64,000 nucleotides of DNA from Treponema sp. UBA7590 (GTDB taxonomy: Bacteria; Spirochaetota; Spirochaetia; Treponematales; Treponemataceae). Location: assembly GCA_002478955.1 (NCBI GenBank), contig DLKK01000090.1:55558-119557 (forward strand), in the 5' to 3' direction. The translations under genes and the position numbers were made by a program. The notes under the pieces were generated by a model. The model did no database searches. It had not been told where the DNA came from and saw only the letters and a list, made by a program, of their open reading frames with translations. Below, one piece after another: positions 15,209 through 23,960 of this stretch; the stretch's first letter is position 1, and the number at the start of each line of letters is the position of its first letter.

Positions 15209-17020
15209 TTAGTTGTTCAAAGCAGCAAGTTCGGCTTCAACAATCTTTTTGACTTCTGAAGTTGCGTTTTCTGCAGGAATAAGTTTCGCTTCCGGTTCTT
15301 TGCGGAGTTTAATTTCCACATTCGGAAGATTTTTTTCGCCTACAACCACGCGGACAGGAATTCCTATAAGGTCAAAATCCTTGAATTTTACGCCTGGTCG
15401 TTCATTTCGGTCGTCAAGAAGAACTTCGATTCCTGCGTCAGAAAGTTCGTTGTAAAGTTTATCGGCAACTTCTTTCATTATTCCGTCGTATTTTACAGGG
15501 ACGATTACAACCTGGAATGGAGCGACTGTCATTGGCCAGATGATTCCGTTTTCGTCGTGGTAAGCTTCTATGATGCTTGCCAAAGTTCTGTCTACCCCGA
15601 TTCCGTAGCAGCCCATTGTTGGAGTTACAGGTTTTGCGTTCTGGTCAAGGAACGAAACGTTCATTGCTTTTGTGTATTTGTAGCCAAGTTTAAAGATATG
15701 GCCGAGCTCGTTTCCTTTTTTCATGTAGAATGTTCCGCCACATTCAGGGCATTTGTCTCCGGCTTTGCATGTTCGCACATCCGCTGTCATGAATGGAGTG
15801 TAGTCGCGGCCAGGTTCAATGTGTTTCAGGTGGAAACCTTTTTTGCCAGCTCCGCCTATGCAGTCGTGCATTGAAAGTGTTGATTCATCTGCCAAAACAG
15901 GGATTTTGATTCCGATTGGACCAACGAATCCGTGCGGCGCGCCTGAATATTTTAAAACGTCTTCATCGCTTGCAAGTTCCGAGCCGCTTGCCTTTAAGAC
16001 TGAGGCAAGTTTTGTTTCGTTTACGTCAAGGTCGCCACGAATCAGAACGCACCAGAATGTTTCCGGATAATAAGTTTGTCCGCCTTCTGTGACAGTTTTT
16101 GCATTTTTGTATTCTTCGTTCGCAGAAAGGTTGATTCCGCAGTTGTAAACTTTGTAAATCAATGCTTTTAGGAATGTTGAAGATTTCTGGTTAAAGAATT
16201 TTTCCATATCTTCAATTGAAAAAACGTTCGGAGTCGCAACTTTTTCTGTTGAAAGGTCTGTTTTTTTCTGTGGTTCGCCATTTGAGTCCAAAGCAGTTTC
16301 TTTTTTGCAAGAAGCTTTTTCAACGTTTGCGGCATAATCGCAGTTAGGGCAGAGCAAAAGTGTGTCGTCTCCAACTTCGCTTTCAACCATAAATTCTTCA
16401 GAGCCGGAGCCGCCCATTGCGCCTGTGTCAGCTTTTACAGAAATTGTCTTAAGACCGAGCCGTTTAAAAATTCTTCGGTAAGCGGCTGCTGTATTGTTGT
16501 AAGATTCATCCAGAGACTCGTCATTTTCGTCAAAGGAATAAGCGTCCATCATGATGAATTCGCGTCCGCGCATTACGCCGTATCTTGGGCGGATTTCATC
16601 GCGGTATTTTGTGTTGATTTGATAAACTAAAAATGGAAGCTGTTTATAAGAAGAAAGTCCGTCGCGCATAAGTGCGGTGAATGCTTCTTCCGCAGTTGGT
16701 GAAACAACCATATCTTGTCCGCCGCGGTTCTGTGCTTTCAGCATTTCATCGTGCATTTTGTCCCAGCGGCCAGATTCTTTCCACAAGTCTCCTGGCTGAA
16801 TAACTGTTGGTTTCATTTCAAGCCAGCCGGATTTGTCCAATTCCTCGCGGATAATTGACTGAAGTTTTTTTAGCGAGCGAAAACCTAGCGGCATATAAGC
16901 GTAAAGTCCGTTTCCAAGTTTTCGGAGCATGCCGCTTCTCATCATTAATTTGTGGCTGGCGATTACAGCATCATTTGGAGCGTCGCGCAGTGTTGAAATA
17001 ATAAATTTTGAAACTTTCAT
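15209..17020 (-). CDS. proS: Prolyl-tRNA synthetase, bacterial type with editing insertion
   Basis: This 603-residue class II synthetase charges tRNA-Pro. The N-terminal catalytic part has MKPTVIQPGDLWKESGRW and the class II motif 2 region QINTKYRDEIRPRYGVMRGREFIMMDAYSF. The middle (~220-400) is the insertion domain that removes mischarged alanine in bacterial-type ProRS. Motif 3 is GCYGIGVDRTLASIIE, and the C-terminal anticodon-binding domain includes PFQVVIVPVKYD...LLDDRNERPGVKFKD. Zn-like cysteine pairs CPNCDY and CPECGG frame the insert region. It lies 62 bases downstream of the symporter gene on the same strand and may be co-transcribed. Confidence 0.96.
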   Translation of the reverse strand: MKVSKFIISTLRDAPNDAVIASHKLMMRSGMLRKLGNGLYAYMPLGFRSLKKLQSIIREELDKSGWLEMKPTVIQPGDLWKESGRWDKMHDEMLKAQNRGGQDMVVSPTAEEAFTALMRDGLSSYKQLPFLVYQINTKYRDEIRPRYGVMRGREFIMMDAYSFDENDESLDESYNNTAAAYRRIFKRLGLKTISVKADTGAMGGSGSEEFMVESEVGDDTLLLCPNCDYAANVEKASCKKETALDSNGEPQKKTDLSTEKVATPNVFSIEDMEKFFNQKSSTFLKALIYKVYNCGINLSANEEYKNAKTVTEGGQTYYPETFWCVLIRGDLDVNETKLASVLKASGSELASDEDVLKYSGAPHGFVGPIGIKIPVLADESTLSMHDCIGGAGKKGFHLKHIEPGRDYTPFMTADVRTCKAGDKCPECGGTFYMKKGNELGHIFKLGYKYTKAMNVSFLDQNAKPVTPTMGCYGIGVDRTLASIIEAYHDENGIIWPMTVAPFQVVIVPVKYDGIMKEVADKLYNELSDAGIEVLLDDRNERPGVKFKDFDLIGIPVRVVVGEKNLPNVEIKLRKEPEAKLIPAENATSEVKKIVEAELAALNN

Positions 17021-17082
17021 TTTATATTTTTCCTTAAATAAAATTTTCTTTTTGATTGAATTGAATCATTTTGAGTCAATTT

Positions 17083-18312
17083 TTAAATAAAGTGATTGAT
17101 TCCGTGGTGTTCAATAAGTTTTGTCTTTACAGCCACAATATAACTTCCGAACATTGCGGTCAAAGCATCAAATGCGGCTGCAAAAGAACAGATTATTGGT
17201 GCTGCCGGTTTCAGCAAAAGGAATCCAGTTTCAAAGCCTTTGCTGTAAAGCGTGCAAAGGACTGTAAGAGAAATAAACGCACCGCCTGCCGGGAAACCTC
17301 CAAGCAAGAATGAAATTCCGAACGAAGTGAATAAAATCCACAAAATATCTGTGACTGGAATTGGCAATGAAGAATAAGAGCGCCAAATCATTATAAATCC
17401 AATAGTTGTTACAAGTGCAGAGCCACCACGCGCAAAAATTGTAAAAATCGGGTGGACTGTTCCATTTATTCGTCTGCGGATTCCAAGACTTTCCTTGCCG
17501 TGACGGATATTTATTAAAAGCGTGAAATTTGAATCTCCGCTAAAGAATGAGGCAATAAGCGAGCAGAGTGAAGCGTAAAGAATTCTGTATGGATGCGGAT
17601 CGTGGCAAAGGTAGCGTATTATCAGCGGATAAATTACGCCAGCCACAAGAATCAGGTCGACCAGAAACATTATAATCATCGGGGTAAAAACGCCGCTCAT
17701 AATTATTGATTTGAACTGAACTGTCCAGTAGCAGAGAATCGCAATCATTCCGTAGGCAAGAAATTCCGTAAAGATGATTCCAATATTGTACATCAGCTTT
17801 GAAAGTGAATCCGCCAAAGTTGTTATCGGTCTGAAAAGAACAGGATCAGAAGTTGAGGCACAACCGATTAAAAGCGCAAAAAAGTATGCTGAAAAAATAA
17901 AAGTTCCGTTGTTCAAACTTTCAAATGCTGAGTAAGGAAACATGGCCCTGAAAAGTTTTTCTACATTCAGAGAAGTTGCTTCTGACACGTTTTCAACTGT
18001 AATCGGAATTCGCGGAAGTTTTACCACAAGAATTGAAATAAGTCCAACAACAGTAAGGATTAAAGATGAGACTGCAATTACCGAGCCGGTCCATACAGCG
18101 GTTTTTACAAGAAGATGATTTTCCCGCAGTTTATTGAAGGCAATGATTCCGGCAAAAAAGATTACAGGAATAACCATGTAGCGCCCGAAGCGGATGACAA
18201 TTTCTGTAAGAAAATTTATTGCGCTAGCCACTGTCGGATTGCTGACAGGAAGAATCAATGCGCAGATGATTCCAAAAATTGCTGCAAAAAGATATTTAAT
18301 CCAAACTTTCAT
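17083..18312 (-). CDS. Dicarboxylate/amino acid:cation symporter (DAACS / SDF family)
   Basis: This 409-residue inner-membrane protein has about eight hydrophobic segments, starting at residue 6. The family's re-entrant hairpins are visible near GDSNFTLLINIRHGKESLGIRRR (serine-rich HP1 region) and FGISFLLGGFPAGGAFISLTVLC (HP2). Such carriers import glutamate, aspartate, C4-dicarboxylates or serine with Na+ or H+. The substrate cannot be read here. TATAAT on the minus strand (18327-18322) lies nine bases before ATG, giving a very short leader. It forms a divergent pair with the 18377 gene and is followed by proS at 62 bases. Confidence 0.85.
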   Translation of the reverse strand: MKVWIKYLFAAIFGIICALILPVSNPTVASAINFLTEIVIRFGRYMVIPVIFFAGIIAFNKLRENHLLVKTAVWTGSVIAVSSLILTVVGLISILVVKLPRIPITVENVSEATSLNVEKLFRAMFPYSAFESLNNGTFIFSAYFFALLIGCASTSDPVLFRPITTLADSLSKLMYNIGIIFTEFLAYGMIAILCYWTVQFKSIIMSGVFTPMIIMFLVDLILVAGVIYPLIIRYLCHDPHPYRILYASLCSLIASFFSGDSNFTLLINIRHGKESLGIRRRINGTVHPIFTIFARGGSALVTTIGFIMIWRSYSSLPIPVTDILWILFTSFGISFLLGGFPAGGAFISLTVLCTLYSKGFETGFLLLKPAAPIICSFAAAFDALTAMFGSYIVAVKTKLIEHHGINHFI

Positions 18313-18321
18313 AGTAAAAAA

Positions 18322-18370
18322 ATTATATCATAACGGCGTATTTCGTAAAAGTATGTGATTGTGTTATAAT
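18322..18370. promoter_or_regulatory. Divergent promoters with very short leaders
   Basis: On the plus strand, TATAAT at 18365-18370 is followed by exactly six bases and ATG 18377, so transcription would start at the start codon. On the minus strand, TATAAT at 18327-18322 is followed by nine bases and the symporter ATG. Its -35 candidate is TTTACG, 16 bases upstream. Confidence 0.55.
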
Positions 18371-18376
18371 TTAAGT

Positions 18377-19105
18377 ATGGGAAAGAATATTTTTATTGCA
18401 GGAAAAGAACTTCCGTCTGTTGCAGATTTTGCGGATGGTTTTGTCATAAAAGAAAATAATGTTGCGCTTGCGCTATCTGATGAAGAGAAAAACGCTCCTT
18501 CTGGCGTTAAAGTGATTGACTGGCGGCGAGGTTCTGGTGTTGCGGCAAGGGCTGCTGTGATTCAGGCTGAGACAGAAATCGGTCCGGTTGATGATTTTAT
18601 TCTTTATTATGATTCTGCGTTTTATTCAGCGGTTTTTAATGATTTTTCAACAGAAAATTGCGCGGAATCTTGCGACACTTTGATTTCTTCGTACCAGTTT
18701 CTTGCGCTGGAAATAATGAATCGTGTAAAACAGCGCAAATCCAAAAGCAGGATTGTTTTTGCGCTGAAAGCCCAGCCGACGGAAAAAGACGTGATTCTTT
18801 CCCCGAATCTTAAGAGTTTTGTGCAAAATCCGTCAAATGCGTTTGTTGCTGCCGGAGAAGCTGCCTTTGCGACTTTTGCTGAAAATGTGGCTGCAGCTTC
18901 AATTGATGACGAAAATCTTTCGGTGCTTCTTGTTGCTGGCGATGACCAGAATGAAGTTATGCACAAGGATTCGCTGTTTTCAGCATGGTTGAATGGTTAT
19001 ATTCTTGCTTTGGATGAGCTGAAAAATAAAAATTCGGCGAAAAATATTACAACCTGGGTAAAAGCTGGTGCGAAAAATCCGGGCGGTTTTTCTTTGTTCA
19101 AATAG
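18377..19105 (+). CDS. Conserved hypothetical protein, 242 aa, possibly Rossmann-like
   Basis: I do not recognise the family. It is a cytoplasmic alpha/beta protein that opens GKNIFIAGKELPSVADF, and strands and helices alternate in a way that recalls a short-chain dehydrogenase fold. However, neither the GxxxGxG nucleotide motif nor the YxxxK active site is present. The C-terminal tail has KNITTWVKAGAKNPGGFSLF. ATG 18377 sits directly after a -10 hexamer with no ribosome site, suggesting a leaderless mRNA. The upstream in-frame GTG would include the promoter and is rejected. The next gene starts 80 bases later on the same strand. Confidence 0.7.
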   Translation: MGKNIFIAGKELPSVADFADGFVIKENNVALALSDEEKNAPSGVKVIDWRRGSGVAARAAVIQAETEIGPVDDFILYYDSAFYSAVFNDFSTENCAESCDTLISSYQFLALEIMNRVKQRKSKSRIVFALKAQPTEKDVILSPNLKSFVQNPSNAFVAAGEAAFATFAENVAAASIDDENLSVLLVAGDDQNEVMHKDSLFSAWLNGYILALDELKNKNSAKNITTWVKAGAKNPGGFSLFK

Positions 19106-19185
19106 GTCTTTTTTAATCTGATTTTTTTTTGTATCATAAAAAGGCGTTTTTAACAAAAGCAAATAAAACTGAACTAGAGAAGTTT

Positions 19186-20679
19186 ATGGCAGAAAAAAAA
19201 TATCCGGTGGATGCCGGAAAAATTACGCTAGCTATCCGTTCGGGATTGCCGCTTACAATTACAACTTACACCTTGCCCCATGATATGGAAATTTATATGC
19301 AGGAAATTCTTTCAGAATTTCTTCATCAGCTTGGGCAAGACCACATGATTAATTATCTTACTTATTGCCAGCAGGAACTTATTACAAACGCAAAAAAAGC
19401 GAACACAAAGCGTATTTATTTTCAGGAAAAAAAATTAGATATCACAAATCCTGAGGATTACGAAAAAGGAATGCGGAGTTTCAAGGAAGATACGCTTGGA
19501 AATGTGAATTATTATCTTGAAAAACAAAAGCGTGCCGGACTTTACATAAAACTGATTCTTCAATTTAGGAACAACAAGATAAAACTTGAAGTTAGAAATA
19601 ATTCTCAGCTTGTTCTGGATGAATACAAGAGAATTCATGACAAACTTTGCCGTGTCCAGCAGTACACTTCAATTGAGGATGCTCTTTCAAAAGTTATTGA
19701 CGATTCTGAGGGCGCTGGGCTTGGACTGATAATTATGATTCTCATGCTGCAAAAAATCGGGCTTACAGAAGATAATTTCCAGGTGATATGCGAAAACGGT
19801 GAGACAATCACAAGAATTATTTTGCCTTTGAACCAAAAAACTGAATATGAAATGAACGCGATTTCAGAGGAATTCAAGAATGCGATTGATGCGATTCCTC
19901 AGTTCCCGGAAAATATTGCGCGGCTCAGCAAACTTTTGAGCGACCCGAAGGCTCAGATGTCAGAGATTGCGGCTCAAATTTCAAACGACGTTGCGCTTAC
20001 GGCAGAACTTCTAAAGCAAGTTAATTCCGCGGCATTTTCGCTTTCGGTTCCGTGCAAGAATATTGCGGATGCGGTTAAGCTGATTGGAATCCGAGGTATA
20101 AAAAATATGCTGTATACGGTCGGTTCATTAAAAACTTTCGCTTCTGTGAATGGAAACAACGAAAAACTTTGGCGGCACGCTTATCAGGTTGCGTTCTATT
20201 CGTATAATTTGGCGATGAATTTTTGCGCAAAAGACCGCGCTCTTGTGGAAGATTCCTATGTTTGTGGACTTTTGCATGACATGGGAAAAATTGTCTTTGA
20301 GAATGCGCATCCGGATTATCTTGAAAGCATAAAAAGCATTTGCACTGCGAAAGGAATTTCCCCGGAAATTTTTGAAAAAATTGTCTCTGGCGTAAATCAT
20401 GGTGAGATTGGTGCCAGAATCGCGGAAAAATGGAATTTCCCTAAAAATCTTGTTGATGTGATTCGTTATCATCATTCGCCGGAAAGTGCACCTGAAGAGG
20501 AAAAGACTCTTGTTTCGCTGGTGAATCTTGCGGATTCAATTTGTCATTACCAGGAATATGAGCTTGAGTATTACCAGATTGATCCGGAGGTTCTTGCGCG
20601 GTTTAATATTACTTCGGAAGCAGGATTTGTGCGGATTTCGGAAAAACTTCAGGAAGCGTTCGTGCAACTTCAGTTTTAG
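19186..20679 (+). CDS. GHKL ATPase-like + HDOD domain signalling protein
   Basis: The 497-residue protein fuses two regulatory modules. Residues ~15-215 resemble a histidine-kinase/anti-sigma type ATPase: an N box QELITNAKKANTKRIYF, then GAGLGLIIMILMLQKIGL like the G box of GHKL proteins. There is no phosphoacceptor histidine domain. Residues ~230-490 form an HDOD domain with VALTAELLKQVNSAAFSL, then CGLLHDMGKIVF (HD residues kept) and RYHHSPE. HDOD proteins act in bacterial signal output. The ATPase part may bind ATP and change its state. ATG 19186 follows AGAGAAG. A TTG far upstream is less likely. It overlaps the convergent trmH-family gene by four bases. Confidence 0.82.
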   Translation: MAEKKYPVDAGKITLAIRSGLPLTITTYTLPHDMEIYMQEILSEFLHQLGQDHMINYLTYCQQELITNAKKANTKRIYFQEKKLDITNPEDYEKGMRSFKEDTLGNVNYYLEKQKRAGLYIKLILQFRNNKIKLEVRNNSQLVLDEYKRIHDKLCRVQQYTSIEDALSKVIDDSEGAGLGLIIMILMLQKIGLTEDNFQVICENGETITRIILPLNQKTEYEMNAISEEFKNAIDAIPQFPENIARLSKLLSDPKAQMSEIAAQISNDVALTAELLKQVNSAAFSLSVPCKNIADAVKLIGIRGIKNMLYTVGSLKTFASVNGNNEKLWRHAYQVAFYSYNLAMNFCAKDRALVEDSYVCGLLHDMGKIVFENAHPDYLESIKSICTAKGISPEIFEKIVSGVNHGEIGARIAEKWNFPKNLVDVIRYHHSPESAPEEEKTLVSLVNLADSICHYQEYELEYYQIDPEVLARFNITSEAGFVRISEKLQEAFVQLQF

Positions 20680-21509
20680 TTGTTTTTTTCAGATTCAAGA
20701 GCTTCGCACCATTTTTGCATAAGAATTCCGAATGCTACGCCGACATTTAAGGATGCTTTCAGTCCTATCATCGGAATTGTTACAGTTCCGTAAGTTGCTC
20801 GTTTTAATGCCTGCGGACTTACGCCAAGCTCTTCTGAGCCGATTATGCAGATTCCTTTTTGTGGAAAATTGAATTTTTCGATTGGTGTTCCGCCTGTTTC
20901 AAGCGCAAAGACTGGAATATCATCTGGAATATCATCAAGGTTTTTCCGTTCGTAATCCATTGTTTCTATGCAGCCCATTCCGCTTCTTACGGCTCTTGGT
21001 TGCATCGGATCCACGCAGTTCGGTGAAATGTAGACTTTTTCTGCGCCCATTCCTTCAGCTGTCCTGAAAATTGAACCAATATTGAATGGCGAGCGGATAT
21101 CTTCCGCGTAAACTGCTACTCCCGGGTAAAAATTTCTTGCGCGCACGATTCCGTTTTCGTCAAAAGGTGCTGCGTGCGGTGCGATTACCAAATCCCATTC
21201 GGCTGGAAAAGTTCCTATAATTTGAAGAAGATAATTCCTTGCGGTATTGCATATTCTTCGCTCGTCAAAAGGTTTTTCTGCCAGCAAATTTTTAAGCTCG
21301 GCCGCCGCATTTTCAGGAAGTTTCGGGTCTTCCAGAAGAATTTCTGTGATTTTTTTTGTGTATTCAGCGCGTGGCATTGAAGGAAAATTGTATTCCATTC
21401 CTTTTTCGGGAATTCCTGCAATATCACGTTCCAATGCGCCAAAAGTCAACGCGAGTTTTCTTCGTTTTTGTCCGCCAGAAAGCTGAAAAAGTTTGTTCGG
21501 GTCAATCAT
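20676..21509 (-). CDS. TrmH/SpoU family RNA 2'-O-methyltransferase
   Basis: The 277-residue protein carries the three SpoU motifs in its second half: NIGSIFRTAEGMGAEKVY (motif 1), CIIGSEELGVSPQALK (motif 2) and VTIPMIGLKASLNVGVAFGI (motif 3). These form the knotted SAM-binding fold that methylates ribose in tRNA or rRNA. The first ~120 residues are helical and unlike the usual L30e-type substrate domain, so the RNA target cannot be named. Its start is two bases after the stop of the 21512 gene, so the two are translated from one mRNA. Confidence 0.88.
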   Translation of the reverse strand: MIDPNKLFQLSGGQKRRKLALTFGALERDIAGIPEKGMEYNFPSMPRAEYTKKITEILLEDPKLPENAAAELKNLLAEKPFDERRICNTARNYLLQIIGTFPAEWDLVIAPHAAPFDENGIVRARNFYPGVAVYAEDIRSPFNIGSIFRTAEGMGAEKVYISPNCVDPMQPRAVRSGMGCIETMDYERKNLDDIPDDIPVFALETGGTPIEKFNFPQKGICIIGSEELGVSPQALKRATYGTVTIPMIGLKASLNVGVAFGILMQKWCEALESEKNN

Positions 21510-21511
21510 TT

Positions 21512-22660
21512 TTAGTAAGCCTGTTTCATCAGTTCAAAAAGTTCATCTGTTGTCATGCTGCGAGGAAGCATTGTCATAATATCGAGCTGTCCTGCATCTT
21601 CTGCGCTAGCCGCGAGCTGTTCCATTGTAAGATTCAGGTCTTTTAGCCGTACCGGAAGGTTTGCTTTCGCGATTTTCTGTCGGATATTTTCTGCGAAAGC
21701 CTGAACCGCATCGTTTCTTGAAAGCGTTTCATCCGCCACGCCAAATATCCTTGCAATTTTTTCAATTTTATCAGCTTTGAATTTTGCAATTTCTTCTATC
21801 ATATATGGAAAAAGAATTGAAGTCACAAGAGAACGGCTGATTTTGAATCTTGCGTTTATTGCGAGCGCCAAAAGGCTTGCGATTCCGGCTGAGCTTGTTG
21901 AAACTGCAAGCGATGCCATGCAACCGCCCTGTTCAAGAAGGAGTTCCTGTGGCGTTGTCACATCAAGTGATTTTTTTCCATCGATTCCGTAACTTAAAAG
22001 TTCAAATGCTTTTTCGCAGAACATATCGCTAAAAAAAGACGCTTTTTGGGAAAGATAAGCTTCGCAGGCAAGGCAAAGGGTTTCCAGTGAAAGCGAGGCG
22101 GTCTGGTTTTCTGTAAGGCTAAGAGAAAGATTCGGATCCCACATCATCAAGCGGCAGATATTGTTCTGTGTTTTTAGTTGCTTTACCTGATGGCTTCTTG
22201 AGTCAATTAGGGGAATTGAATTTGTGAACGCATACGGTGCGCGGCTTGTGCTCGGCAGGCAAATCAGTGGGATTGGCGTTGTCGCAGGAGTTGAACCGTC
22301 TATATAGTCGTAAATGTTGCGTTTTTCATTGTAGAGGGAGGCGATTGCGCAACCGGCATTGATTGCTTTTTCTCCGCCTACAGCGATAATTCCGTGGATA
22401 TGGCTTTGCTGTGCAAGAATTATTGCGTTTTCGATGTCCTTTGTTGTGGCTCCATCGTTAAAATTATCGTAAATAAAAAAGTCAATTTTTCTTTCTTTTA
22501 ATGGCTGGGTGATTTTTTCTGCAATGTTAAAATCTTTCAGGATTGGGTCTAAGATAATCATGAATTTTGAGCCAAAGTCGCGCACATATTGCCCTAACCG
22601 GGTTAAAGTATACGAGCCAAGAACGATATTTGGTGAAATCTTAAAAATCAAATCTGCCAT
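21512..22660 (-). CDS. Iron-type alcohol dehydrogenase family protein with altered metal site
   Basis: This 382-residue protein has the Fe-ADH fold: an N-terminal nucleotide-binding half (HGIIAVGGEKAINAGCAIASL in place of the usual GGGSxxD) and a helical C-terminal half. The usual metal ligands appear lost. The DALTHAIEAY block reads ETLCLACEAY (D to E, H to L), and the HG motif before the LP helix reads ISRSLVTSILFP. It may have no metal-dependent dehydrogenase activity, or use another chemistry. ATG 22660 is chosen over an upstream extension that enters a terminator. TATATT lies nine bases before it. It is the first gene of a pair with the TrmH-family gene. Confidence 0.75.
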   Translation of the reverse strand: MADLIFKISPNIVLGSYTLTRLGQYVRDFGSKFMIILDPILKDFNIAEKITQPLKERKIDFFIYDNFNDGATTKDIENAIILAQQSHIHGIIAVGGEKAINAGCAIASLYNEKRNIYDYIDGSTPATTPIPLICLPSTSRAPYAFTNSIPLIDSRSHQVKQLKTQNNICRLMMWDPNLSLSLTENQTASLSLETLCLACEAYLSQKASFFSDMFCEKAFELLSYGIDGKKSLDVTTPQELLLEQGGCMASLAVSTSSAGIASLLALAINARFKISRSLVTSILFPYMIEEIAKFKADKIEKIARIFGVADETLSRNDAVQAFAENIRQKIAKANLPVRLKDLNLTMEQLAASAEDAGQLDIMTMLPRSMTTDELFELMKQAY

Positions 22661-22677
22661 AATATAAGTAATATAAA

Positions 22678-22710
22678 ACAAAAAAGACGGAAATTCTATT
22701 CCGTCTTCTT
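22678..22710 (-). terminator. Terminator of the rsmI-flgM unit
   Basis: On the minus strand, AAGACGGAA pairs with TTCCGTCTT around six bases and is followed by a run of T. It lies 44 bases beyond the flgM stop and just upstream of the next minus-strand gene. Confidence 0.85.
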
Positions 22711-22753
22711 GTATCAAGTAAAAATTTTAGTAAATAAAATCAATTTGGACTGA

Positions 22754-23041
22754 TTAAAGACCAAAACTTTCCATGATTTTGTCTGCAGCTGAAGCAATTA
22801 CTGCATCATTTAAATAATTTGGATTCTGGAGCTTTGCCTTAACTTCTGCAACACGGTCAGCTCGAACATCTAGAGTTTCAGATGAAACCTGCTTCATATA
22901 GTATGCATCTGCCATTTGCATTGCTTCTTTAGAGATAGATACTGAGTCTGCCCCAAAGCTGGCTTTTTCTGTGTTGTTTGTGCGGTTTGTTTTCTGCACA
23001 TTGTTGAGAGGATTAATTCCTCCGATTCCGTTTATCATCAT
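22754..23041 (-). CDS. flgM: Anti-sigma-28 factor FlgM
   Basis: The 95-residue protein has the FlgM layout: a flexible, Asn-rich N-terminus (GIGGINPLNNVQKTNRTNNTEK) and a C-terminal half with VSISKEAMQMA and VRADRVAEVKAKLQNPNYLNDAVIASAADKIMES, the sigma-binding helices. FlgM holds sigma-28 (FliA) inactive until it is exported through the completed flagellar hook, so late flagellin genes wait for assembly. It starts 20 bases after rsmI and ends at a terminator. No other flagellar gene lies in the window. Confidence 0.92.
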   Translation of the reverse strand: MMINGIGGINPLNNVQKTNRTNNTEKASFGADSVSISKEAMQMADAYYMKQVSSETLDVRADRVAEVKAKLQNPNYLNDAVIASAADKIMESFGL

Positions 23042-23061
23042 ATCCGTCCTGCCCCTCTACC

Positions 23062-23769
23062 TTATTTATCGGTAGATTCATCAGAAAGTTGAACTTTTTT
23101 TATACCAGAAATGAAAACTGCAAATTCTCCTTTTATTGAAGCACGGGAAGTAAAATCATCACGCAGTTCTGCGGCGGTTCCTTCAATAATCTCTTCATGC
23201 AATTTTGTCAATTCACGGCCAACCACAACGCGGCGGTTATTATCAATATCGGCAATATCCGTTAGTAACTTTACAATTCTGAACGGACTTTCATACAAAA
23301 CTATCGCATCTTCTGTGGAAAGCAGTTCCTTTAGCCTTGTGCGTCTTTTTCCTGGCTTCGGCGAAAGAAATCCCTCAAAAATCAAGGTTTTTCCGCCTGC
23401 ACCGGCAACGCTTACCAATGTGGCAAAAGCTGAAGGTCCTGGAATCGGAACAACAGAATGTCCTGCTTTTCTTACCAGACCTGCAAGAACTGCTCCAGGA
23501 TCGCTTATTCCAGGCGTTCCGGCATCGCTTGCAAATGCGATATTTTTTCCTTCATCCATAAGCTGAATGATTTTCTGTGCGGCAAATTCCTCGTTTTGCG
23601 CACGACATGAAATCAGCGGCTTGCGGATTTCCAGATGTGTTAAAAGCTGTAAAGTATGGCGAGTATCTTCTGCAGCTACTACATCAACATTTTTCAATGT
23701 TTCAACTGCCCTGTAAGTAATATCTCCAAGATTTCCTATGGGCGTTCCAACTATATACAGCGTAGACAC
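23062..23769 (-). CDS. rsmI: 16S rRNA (cytidine1402-2'-O)-methyltransferase
   Basis: This 235-residue SAM enzyme belongs to the tetrapyrrole-methylase fold family and modifies C1402 in the ribosomal P site. Key blocks are LYIVGTPIGNLGDITYRAVETL at the start, VDVVAAEDTRHT, ASDAGTPGISDPGAVL and VPIPGPSAFATLVSVAG, all characteristic of RsmI (YraL). A C-terminal GFLSPKPGKRRTRL region follows. The length is slightly short of the usual ~280 because the C-terminal extension is reduced. It is the leading gene of the rsmI-flgM pair. Confidence 0.95.
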   Translation of the reverse strand: MSTLYIVGTPIGNLGDITYRAVETLKNVDVVAAEDTRHTLQLLTHLEIRKPLISCRAQNEEFAAQKIIQLMDEGKNIAFASDAGTPGISDPGAVLAGLVRKAGHSVVPIPGPSAFATLVSVAGAGGKTLIFEGFLSPKPGKRRTRLKELLSTEDAIVLYESPFRIVKLLTDIADIDNNRRVVVGRELTKLHEEIIEGTAAELRDDFTSRASIKGEFAVFISGIKKVQLSDESTDK

Positions 23770-23825
23770 ATATTAACTATAAATCGAAATGTCTTTTTTT
23801 TCAATAAAATAAAGCAAAAACAGGT

Positions 23826-23854
23826 TTGATAAAAGCGTGAAAATTTTGTATAGT
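23826..23854 (+). promoter_or_regulatory. Promoter of glmS
   Basis: TTGATA (23826-23831) and TATAGT (23849-23854) are separated by 17 bases, one of the best promoter matches in the window. Transcription would start near 23861, giving a glmS leader of about 100 bases that contains the degenerate repeat at 23854-23930. Confidence 0.7.
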
Positions 23855-23930
23855 CAATCTTATATTTGAGTTTTAGAAAAATCTGAAAAAACGCTTTCGT
23901 TGTTTTGGCTATAATTCAAAATTAGATTGA
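23854..23930 (+). repeat. Core-deleted relative of the structured repeat, in the glmS leader
   Basis: The left part aligns with the left third of copy 3, including TTTGAGTTTT and GAAAAA-CGCTTTC. The inner arms and conserved core are missing. Outer arms at 23854-23876 and 23909-23930 are still largely complementary. A GAAA...TTTC hairpin remains between them. It would form one long imperfect hairpin near the 5' end of the glmS transcript. Confidence 0.6.
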
Positions 23931-23960
23931 AATATAAACTGTAAAAAGGGAGACAATATC

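Noticed and set aside
23770..23960. glmS ribozyme
   Set aside because: The leader is AT-rich and lacks the ribozyme's conserved core. Only the repeat-derived hairpin is visible.
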